Shown here: piece by piece, positions 1 through 5,153 of the stretch
Layout of the letters: every line of letters begins with the position of its first letter
Position numbering within the stretch: position 1 is the first letter of the stretch
From: Bacteroidales bacterium
GTDB taxonomy: Bacteria; Bacteroidota; Bacteroidia; Bacteroidales; UBA7960
DNA length: 5,153 bases
Direction of reading: 5' to 3'
Assembly: GCA_007120675.1 (NCBI GenBank)
Contig: SKNE01000125.1
Coordinates: 1-5,153, forward strand
Program-made: the position numbers and the translations under genes
The notes under the pieces: generated by a model
The model's input: the letters and a program-made list of their open reading frames with translations, nothing else
Database searches by the model: none
Told to the model about the DNA's origin: nothing

Positions 1-162
1 GGCCCCGCAGGTCCAGAGGGTCCTGAGGGACCCCAAGGTCCTGAAGGCCCCGCAGGTCCTCAAGGCCCTGAAGGTCCTGAAGGCCCCGCAGGTCCAGAGG
101 GTCCTGAAGGTCCCCAAGGTCCTCAAGGCCCCGCAGGTCCAGAGGGCCCGGAGGGTCCTGAG
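1..162 (+). repeat. Collagen-like Gly-Pro-X tandem repeat (9-bp period), cut by window edge
   Basis: Eighteen perfect Gly-Pro-X triplets run without interruption and end at GSF (163-171). The third position holds only Glu (10), Ala (4) or Gln (4); there is no basic residue. The Ala triplet is always spelled GGC CCC GCA (1, 46, 82, 127). Segments starting at 1, 82 and 127 resemble each other over about 36 bases, suggesting expansion in blocks of four to five triplets as well as single 9-bp units. The tract probably continues upstream of base 1. Gly-X-Y repeats form triple helices in known bacterial collagens; trimer formation here is inferred. Confidence 0.93.
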
Positions 163-2085
163 GGAAGCTTTCCTGACGGTGAGCTGCCGGGCGAGATCAT
201 GTACTGGGATGGCATACAGTGGACGACTATCCCTCCTGGTGAGCATGAGCAAACACTGACGTTTTGTAATGGGGTGCCCACCTGGGGTCCCTGTCCTGCG
301 ATCACCTTCACACTCAACCTGCTTGCCAACCCGGCGGCAGGGGGGGATGTTTTTGGTGCTGGCACTTATGAGGAGGGCGAGGAGGTTGCCGTAACGGCAG
401 AGGCCAGCGATGGTTTTGTCTTTTCAAACTGGACTGACGGAGAAGATGCCGTGGTAAGTGCGGAACCAGGCTTTGTTTTCACCATGCCCGCCGCAGACAT
501 TACACTTACTGCAAACTTTGAAGAAGATGATGATGAAGACGGCACTGTGACCGATATTGATGGAAACGTTTATCCCACCGTGATCATCGGCGAGCAGGAG
601 TGGATGGCCGAGAACCTTCGCACCACCACTTATGCTGACGGTTCGTCCATTGCTGGCGGACTCACAGACGGCGACTGGGCGGACAACACCCACGGTGCGT
701 ATGCTGTTTATCCTTATGGCAGCGTGGAAGGCATCGATTCAGAAGAGGAAATGATACTGGCATATGGAAGGCTCTACAATTGGCATGCAGTGAATAATTC
801 CGGCGGACTGTGTCCGGAGGGTTGGCGGGTGCCCGATGAAGATGATTGGGCCTTGCTAAGCAGCTATCTGGGGGGGGAATCAGAGGCAGGAGGCAAGTTA
901 AAAAGTACCAGTACGGCACCCGATCCACATCCCCGATGGGCTGCGCCTAATATCGGAGCAACAAACGAAACGGGCTTTACGTCCGTTCCCGGTGCGGCAA
1001 GGGATGCCACCGGAGGCTTCGGGACAGCCATTGGCTTTTTTGGTTATTGGTGGTCAGCCAGCGAGTCAAACACAGAAATGGCGCATTCCAAAATAATGTA
1101 TTTCCAGATGGGAATGCTTGGCAGCGCCGCGGTATCGAAGCAAATCGGCTATTCTGTCCGCTGCATAAAAGGGGAGCCCGGCACCACGCCAGACACATTC
1201 TCCCTAACCCTTGCCACCAACCCTGAAGATGGAGGGGTGGTCTCCGGAGGTGGTGACTATGAAGCAGGGGACGAAGTTGACGTAACGGCACAGTCCAGCG
1301 AAGGATTTGGCTTTTTGAACTGGACTGACGAAGAAGATGCCGTGGTAAGTGCGGAGCCAAGCTTTGTTTTCACCATGCCCGCCACAGACATTACCCTTAC
1401 TGCAAATTTTGAAGAAGATGATGATGATGACGGCACTGTGACCGATATTGATGGAAACGTTTATCCCACCGTGATCATCGGTGAGCAGGAGTGGATGGCC
1501 GAGAACTTGCGTACGACAACCTACAATGATGGCACACCCATTCCAACCGGACTGACCAACATGCAATGGAGTCAGGATAGCCAGGGTGCTTATGCCATCT
1601 ATCCGCACGTTGCCGTTGACGGAATTAACTCTGATGAGGAGATGATTGATGCCTATGGACTGGTTTATAATTGGCATGCCGTGGCGAATGAAAGCAATCT
1701 TTGTCCGGCTGGCTGGAGAGTTCCTACCCACGACGATTGGTTTGTTCTTACGGATGAACTTGGTGGTGTGGTTGACGGGGCACTGATCAGCCTGGTGGGA
1801 GGTCCTTTAAAAAGCACCAGGACTGAACCCGACGATCATCCGCGGTGGCACCAACCCAATGCGGGAGCAACCAATGCGAGTGGATTTACTGCGCTACCCG
1901 GCGGACCCCGTGATGGCAGCGGAAACTATACCGCCGTTCCGGGATTCTTTGGTTACTTTTGGACATCCAGCAAGTCTGATGAATACACCGCTTACTACAG
2001 GGTCATATATTTCCAGATGGATAGCATAGGCTTTGCCGCCTTTACGAAACAAATGGGCTTTTCAGTGCGCTGCCTGAAAAACTAA
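1..2085 (+). CDS. Collagen-like protein with two InlB-repeat/Fib_succ_major modules (partial, 5' end outside window)
   Basis: The frame is open from base 1 to the TAA at 2083-2085, giving 694 visible residues. The ATG at 199 lies inside the reading frame just after the collagen tract, so it is not the true start. Domain order in visible residues: Gly-Pro-X collagen-like tract 1-54; connector 55-101 with MYWDGIQW and a Cys pair (89, 98); InlB-type beta repeat 102-173, ending FTMPAADITLTANF; acidic linker 174-181; Fib_succ_major domain 182-390 (EQEWMAENLRTTTY, YNWHAV, LCPEGWRVP, GYWWSASES, YSVRCIK); second InlB-type repeat 400-470; acidic linker 471-478; second Fib_succ_major domain 479-693. 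These families are known from surface or secreted proteins of Bacteroidota and Fibrobacter; their biochemical role is not established. A surface adhesin or stalk-like structural role is inference. The protein stops directly on the last Fib_succ motif, with no T9SS sorting domain. The signal peptide, if any, lies upstream. Six visible cysteines fall two per module. Confidence 0.9.
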   Translation, partial: GPAGPEGPEGPQGPEGPAGPQGPEGPEGPAGPEGPEGPQGPQGPAGPEGPEGPEGSFPDGELPGEIMYWDGIQWTTIPPGEHEQTLTFCNGVPTWGPCPAITFTLNLLANPAAGGDVFGAGTYEEGEEVAVTAEASDGFVFSNWTDGEDAVVSAEPGFVFTMPAADITLTANFEEDDDEDGTVTDIDGNVYPTVIIGEQEWMAENLRTTTYADGSSIAGGLTDGDWADNTHGAYAVYPYGSVEGIDSEEEMILAYGRLYNWHAVNNSGGLCPEGWRVPDEDDWALLSSYLGGESEAGGKLKSTSTAPDPHPRWAAPNIGATNETGFTSVPGAARDATGGFGTAIGFFGYWWSASESNTEMAHSKIMYFQMGMLGSAAVSKQIGYSVRCIKGEPGTTPDTFSLTLATNPEDGGVVSGGGDYEAGDEVDVTAQSSEGFGFLNWTDEEDAVVSAEPSFVFTMPATDITLTANFEEDDDDDGTVTDIDGNVYPTVIIGEQEWMAENLRTTTYNDGTPIPTGLTNMQWSQDSQGAYAIYPHVAVDGINSDEEMIDAYGLVYNWHAVANESNLCPAGWRVPTHDDWFVLTDELGGVVDGALISLVGGPLKSTRTEPDDHPRWHQPNAGATNASGFTALPGGPRDGSGNYTAVPGFFGYFWTSSKSDEYTAYYRVIYFQMDSIGFAAFTKQMGFSVRCLKN
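304..1170 (+). repeat. Tandem module copy 1: InlB repeat + acidic linker + Fib_succ_major
   Basis: This is the first copy of a duplicated coding module, and it aligns with copy 2 at an offset of exactly 891 bp without gaps from about 304 to 660. Nucleotide identity is uneven: by hand count, 40 of 123 positions differ over 307-429, 8 of 189 over 427-615, and 18 of 45 over 616-660. The Fib_succ part carries Cys271 (in LCPEGW) and Cys388 (in VRCIK). Confidence 0.85.
427..615 (+). repeat. Near-identical internal block, copy 1 (partner 1318-1506)
   Basis: Direct comparison with 1318-1506 shows 8 mismatches in 189 bases. The block spans the end of the InlB-type repeat, the acidic linker and the first residues of the Fib_succ domain, so it crosses a domain boundary. 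Over 541-615, 24 of 25 codons are identical. Flanking sequence on both sides is far less conserved between the copies. Confidence 0.85.
1195..2082 (+). repeat. Tandem module copy 2: InlB repeat + acidic linker + Fib_succ_major
   Basis: This second copy follows a short linker (GEPGTTPD) after copy 1. Its Fib_succ domain is a few residues longer because of extra sequence around LGGVVDGALISLVGGP, where copy 1 has LGGESEAGG. The motif set is the same as in copy 1: YNWHAV, LCPAGWRVP, GYFWTSS and FSVRCLK. Cys568 and Cys691 match the Cys positions of copy 1. The copy ends the protein. Confidence 0.85.
1318..1506 (+). repeat. Near-identical internal block, copy 2 (partner 427-615)
   Basis: This is the partner of the block at 427-615, at an offset of 891 bp. 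The one notable coding change in the linker is GAA to GAT within the acidic run. After base 1506, codon choice changes abruptly while the protein (LRTTTY) stays the same as in copy 1. Confidence 0.85.
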
Positions 2086-2125
2086 TGCTTCCCATTGGAC
2101 GGAAAAACCCAATATCAAAAAAACA

Positions 2126-2602
2126 ATGAAAAAGGTAGTACTTTTCTTATTTCTTAGCGGACTGTTCCTGGCAAATACTTTGGCCCAGGAAGCGGTGGTC
2201 CCCGGAGGAGGATATCACCAAAATAACGGTCTTGCCATAAGCTGGACCCTGGGTGAGTTGGCCATTGAAACCTTAATTTCAGGAGACAAAATACTTACCC
2301 AGGGGTTCCAGCAGCCGGGACTCCTGATTGTTTCCGTGAAGGATCCGGGTGACAGTGGCCCGGAAATTATCGCCTACCCCAACCCTACATCGGGCCAGTT
2401 GTATGTAAGGACTACCATTGACCCCTTCCATTACCTTTCTCATCAAATATATGACTCAACAGGTCGTTTGGTGGGCAGCGGCCAGATCAAAAGCTCTTTG
2501 CACGAAATATCGTTTCATGCCCATGAGCCCGGCCTCTATTTTGTAAAGATATTTAGAGACAACCAGCCTGTTAAGACGTTTAAGATATTGAAAAACCCTT
2601 AG
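2126..2602 (+). CDS. Small secreted protein with T9SS type A C-terminal sorting domain
   Basis: The protein has 158 residues, starts at ATG 2126 and stops at TAG 2600-2602. Residues 1-20 form a signal peptide: MKK, a hydrophobic core, and probable cleavage before Gln21 (TLA|Q). Residues about 22-66 carry a pattern often seen in short Bacteroidota secreted proteins (GGGYHQNNG, ISWTLGELAIETL, LTQGFQQPG), whose function I do not know. Residues about 80-158 match the type A sorting domain: YPNPTSG at 84-90, YDSTGRLV at 109-116, GLYFVKI at 136-142 and a C-terminal KTFKILKN. In the known pathway such a domain directs passage through the outer-membrane T9SS and is then removed, often with attachment to the surface. 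The start is chosen because it gives an intact signal peptide; the leader is A-rich with no Shine-Dalgarno. The gene lies 40 bases after the collagen-like gene on the same strand and is likely in the same transcript. The passenger is very short (about 55 residues), so the mature product may be mostly a small anchored domain. Confidence 0.9.
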   Translation: MKKVVLFLFLSGLFLANTLAQEAVVPGGGYHQNNGLAISWTLGELAIETLISGDKILTQGFQQPGLLIVSVKDPGDSGPEIIAYPNPTSGQLYVRTTIDPFHYLSHQIYDSTGRLVGSGQIKSSLHEISFHAHEPGLYFVKIFRDNQPVKTFKILKNP

Positions 2603-2629
2603 GTGGGCCCTGGAACTTTGGGTTGTGAA

Positions 2630-2645
2630 CAGGCCATAATGCCTG
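2630..2645. terminator. Possible weak hairpin in the convergent intergenic gap
   Basis: CAGGC (2630-2634) and GCCTG (2641-2645) can pair around a six-base loop. A five-T run (2654-2658) follows about eight bases later on the + strand. The gap between the two convergent stop codons is 80 bases, so a shared terminator is expected there. The stem is short and the T run is not adjacent, so this is only a candidate. Confidence 0.25.
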
Positions 2646-2682
2646 ATTAGTCCGTTTTTCGGGTTCCGGCCATTGCCCCGGC

Positions 2683-5153
2683 TCAGTCGTCCCGCGACAA
2701 GGGAGCCTCTGGCAGGGTAAAACAGAATGTGGAGCCCTTGCCCTCTTCGCTTTCGGCCCAGATGGTGCCACCGTTGCGTCTTACAAACTCATCGCAAAGC
2801 AACAGGCCAAGGCCTGTTCCCTCTTCATCCCTGTCGCCCTTTTGGTTGCCGGATATGTTCTTCTGTTTGAAAAGATCGGCCAGATGACCCGGGGCGATGC
2901 CCAGTCCGTGATCCCTGATGCAGATTTTGACCACTCCCCCCTCTGCCATGTCTGCGGTAACCAACACCTCGCTGTCGCGGTGACTGAACTTGACGGCGTT
3001 GGACAAGAGGTTGCGAAGGACAGTCCGGACCATGTCGGCATCAGCCCAGACGGGGACGAGGTCATGGGAAAGCTGCATTGTTACCTGGATGTGCTTCATT
3101 TCGCACTGGGCGGACACTTGTGGCAGCACCTGCTGGATCAGGTCTGTGGCCTGGTGACTGCCCGGGTTGAAGCTGGCCTGGTCCCGGTCCAGGAGTGACC
3201 AGTCCAGGAGGTTTAAAAGGAGCTGATAGGTGCTCTCAGCCGTGTTGCGGATGATCCTCACCATTTCCTTTTTCTTGTCTTCAGCCATGTCGCCCCACTC
3301 TTCCTCCAGGAGCTCCGAAAAGCCCAGCAGGGCATTGAAGGGGTTCTTCAGGTCGTGGGCAATGATGGAGAAGAATTTGTCCTTGGCTTTGTTGGACTCG
3401 CGGAGTGCCTTGTTGGACTGGCTCAGCTCGCTCGTTTGCCTTCTGACAAGGGCCAGCAGCTTTCTTCTTTGGCGATTGATGGTTCTTACCCGGAGAACGA
3501 AAATGAGTGCGATGACCGAGGCCACAAAAAGGACAGCCAGGGCTTGGAAAAGCCGCGTTTCGTAAAAGAAAGGCAAAACCTGCAGCTGGAATCCAAGCGG
3601 ACTGTGTCCCCATATGCCTTCGCTGTTGGTGGCCTTGACACTGAACGAATAATTGCCGGCCCGCGGTCGTGCCAGGGTGATCTGCCGCTGGTCTCCCATG
3701 GAGATCCACTGGTTGCCAAGCCCTTCAATCCGGTAGGCGTAAGTGGACTTCCCCGGGCCAGTGTAGTTGAGTCCGGAGAAGCAAAAGTTCATCATGTGGA
3801 CACCTTTCTCCCATACAATCTTTTCCTGGTTTGCAAACAGGGTGCTGAGGCTTTCTTCTCTTCCGTATGCGTTGATCCGGGTGATCACTGGGTCTGGCAG
3901 CCACTCACTTGGCAATATGAGGCAGGGATCAAAGGCCACCAGTCCCTCTACGCCTCCAAAAAACAGGCGCGCCGGATCCGCCTGGAAATAAGCGCCGGTG
4001 TTGAACTCGTTGCCGGGCAGGCCATCCAGGCGGTTAAAGTTGCGAAAACTGTTTGTGTGCGGGTCGTAGGCTGAAAGTCCCCTGTTGGTGCTTAGCCACA
4101 GTTGCCCAGTGGGGTCCTCCAGTATCCCGTAAATCACGTCGTTGGGCAAGCCATCGGAGGTGTTCAGCAGGTGAAGACCACCATCGTCAAAGTTCACCCG
4201 GATAAGGCCCTGGTTGGTGCCCACCCAGAACCAGCCCCGGCTGTCTTCATAGAACACATTGACGCGGCTAACATTCAGCCCCTTTGATGCTTCACTGAAA
4301 AGGAAGGGGGCAAACCGGCTGGTTTCCGGGTCAAAGCGGGCCATCCCCCCCCGTGTGGTACCTACCCATAAGCTGCCCGAAGAATCCTGGTAAAGAGAAA
4401 TAACGTAGCCATCCGGGATGCTGCCGGGGTCGCCCGGATCGTGCCCGAAAAACTGAAACGTTTCACTGTCCGGATCATATATGTTCAGGCCGCGGTCGGT
4501 TCCAACGTAGAGCCTGCCATCATCCTTCTGCAGTAGACGGTAGACGTACATGCCGACAATGGCGTCCTCCTGGCTGCCCTGTTTTTCCCTGGCGGTGTTA
4601 ACCTGTGCCAGGCTGCCGTCACCCATATCCAAACGGAACAGGCCCTCGCTTTCCGTGCCAATCCAAAACACCTCCTCGTTCAGCTTGTCCCGCAAGAAGG
4701 AAAAAACAGCCCACCGGTCACCCAGGATGGGCTCAACGTGTCCGCCGTGCATGTCGACCCTGGCGAAGCCGTAGTAGCCTGACACATACACCTCCCTGTC
4801 GCTTTCTGCGAAAATGCCGCGCACACTGGTGAAGGGGATCTGAATGTCGGTTGCCCCGGAGCCGGACATGCAGAGGAAAGGCCGTTGTTCGGCCGGAAGC
4901 AGGTTGATGCCCATGCCGTTGGATCCAGCCCACACGTTGTTGTCCCTGTCAACATAGACGCTTCGGAAGCTGTTCATCAGGAGCTGGCTTTTGCCCTCAC
5001 CCACAGAAAAGGTCTCCGATACACCGGTCTCCGGATCGTAACGCATCAGTCCGGCACCATACATGATGGAAATCCACAAGGTGTTGTCTTCCCGGACATG
5101 GATGTCCGTGAAAAAGTAATTCCCCTCCCCCGCAAAAACATCCAGGGGGTGAA
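2683..5153 (-). CDS. Reg_prop/Y_Y_Y two-component sensor histidine kinase (partial, 5' end outside window)
   Basis: The frame is open from the window edge to the TGA at 2683-2685, giving 822 visible residues. A TTG at 5077-5079 could be read as a start, but it encodes the Leu of the propeller motif NTLWIS and the frame continues upstream (DVFAGEGNYFFTDIHVRED), so the real start lies beyond 5153. Order in visible residues: about nine Reg_prop blades (17-412), recognisable by repeated D-x-x-G-x-L-W-V-G-T and GL-x-x-YDP; Y_Y_Y domain about 455-527; one transmembrane helix about 534-553 (bases 3490-3549); short helical linker; HisKA with phospho-acceptor His599 in IIAHDLKNP (bases 3355-3357); HATPase_c about 704-815 with N box (RNLLSNAVKF), G1 (DHGLGI) and G2 (GTGLGL). 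All key kinase motifs are present. It stops after the ATPase domain, with no receiver or AraC-type domain, so it is a classical kinase and not a one-protein hybrid. The propeller would lie in the periplasm. The signal sensed and the partner regulator cannot be told from the window. Confidence 0.93.
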   Translation of the reverse strand, partial: HPLDVFAGEGNYFFTDIHVREDNTLWISIMYGAGLMRYDPETGVSETFSVGEGKSQLLMNSFRSVYVDRDNNVWAGSNGMGINLLPAEQRPFLCMSGSGATDIQIPFTSVRGIFAESDREVYVSGYYGFARVDMHGGHVEPILGDRWAVFSFLRDKLNEEVFWIGTESEGLFRLDMGDGSLAQVNTAREKQGSQEDAIVGMYVYRLLQKDDGRLYVGTDRGLNIYDPDSETFQFFGHDPGDPGSIPDGYVISLYQDSSGSLWVGTTRGGMARFDPETSRFAPFLFSEASKGLNVSRVNVFYEDSRGWFWVGTNQGLIRVNFDDGGLHLLNTSDGLPNDVIYGILEDPTGQLWLSTNRGLSAYDPHTNSFRNFNRLDGLPGNEFNTGAYFQADPARLFFGGVEGLVAFDPCLILPSEWLPDPVITRINAYGREESLSTLFANQEKIVWEKGVHMMNFCFSGLNYTGPGKSTYAYRIEGLGNQWISMGDQRQITLARPRAGNYSFSVKATNSEGIWGHSPLGFQLQVLPFFYETRLFQALAVLFVASVIALIFVLRVRTINRQRRKLLALVRRQTSELSQSNKALRESNKAKDKFFSIIAHDLKNPFNALLGFSELLEEEWGDMAEDKKKEMVRIIRNTAESTYQLLLNLLDWSLLDRDQASFNPGSHQATDLIQQVLPQVSAQCEMKHIQVTMQLSHDLVPVWADADMVRTVLRNLLSNAVKFSHRDSEVLVTADMAEGGVVKICIRDHGLGIAPGHLADLFKQKNISGNQKGDRDEEGTGLGLLLCDEFVRRNGGTIWAESEEGKGSTFCFTLPEAPLSRDD

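Noticed and set aside
1..162. The 9-bp repeat array as a CRISPR or other non-coding repeat
   Set aside because: There are no spacers, the period is a multiple of three, and it translates to uninterrupted Gly-Pro-X in the frame of the downstream domains.
199..201. ATG as the start of the Fib_succ protein
   Set aside because: The same frame upstream encodes a perfect Gly-Pro-X tract leading into it, and the residues after the ATG are not a signal peptide.
1204..1731. 175-residue - strand reading frame opposite the second module
   Set aside because: It is antisense to well-supported InlB/Fib_succ coding sequence. A similar antisense frame at 424-693 exists only because the module is duplicated.
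2094..2113. ATTGG/CCAAT inverted repeat between the two + strand genes as a terminator
   Set aside because: The stem has only five mostly A/T pairs with a ten-base loop and no T run after it. Co-transcription of the two genes is more likely.
2086..2125. A separate promoter for the small secreted-protein gene
   Set aside because: I see no Bacteroidota-type TAnnTTTG/TTTG pair in the 40-base gap; only an A-rich stretch suited to translation initiation.
3355..4074. 239-residue + strand reading frame opposite the kinase
   Set aside because: It lies wholly antisense to clear kinase and Y_Y_Y coding sequence and shows no recognisable domain; it is a composition-driven shadow.
5077..5079. TTG as the start codon of the kinase
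   Set aside because: The frame stays open to the window edge and the upstream residues complete a propeller blade; the TTG codes for an internal Leu in the blade motif.

Overview
This window most likely comes from a member of the phylum Bacteroidota. It carries a type IX secretion (T9SS) sorting domain, two Fibrobacter succinogenes major paralogous (Fib_succ_major) domains with a collagen-like region, and a beta-propeller/Y_Y_Y sensor histidine kinase. The small gene also starts behind an A-rich leader with no Shine-Dalgarno motif, as is common in that phylum. The sequence does not allow a genus-level call.

Layout. Bases 1-2085 (+) are the 3' part of a large surface or secreted protein whose start lies upstream of the window. 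Its visible order is: a Gly-Pro-X collagen-like tract (18 uninterrupted triplets), a short Trp/Cys-containing connector, then two tandem copies of an [InlB-type beta repeat + acidic linker + Fib_succ_major domain] module, 891 bp apart. After a 40-base gap, bases 2126-2602 (+) encode a 158-residue secreted protein with a signal peptide, a small N-terminal domain and a C-terminal T9SS type A sorting domain. After an 80-base convergent gap, bases 2683-5153 (-) encode the C-terminal 822 residues of a membrane-bound sensor histidine kinase. It has Reg_prop propeller blades, a Y_Y_Y domain, one transmembrane helix, HisKA and HATPase_c. Its start also lies outside the window.

How the genes relate. 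The two + strand genes are probably co-transcribed, and both look like cell-surface or secreted products. The large protein ends on its Fib_succ domain and has no visible sorting domain, whereas the small neighbour has one. The kinase is convergent, so nothing in the window ties it functionally to the other two, and its response regulator is not present.

The most notable signal is the mosaic pattern of the duplicated module. A 189-bp block shared by the two copies is about 96% identical, while the sequence on both sides falls to about 60-67%. At one edge the protein stays identical while every codon changes. This points to recent gene conversion or recombination inside the gene.
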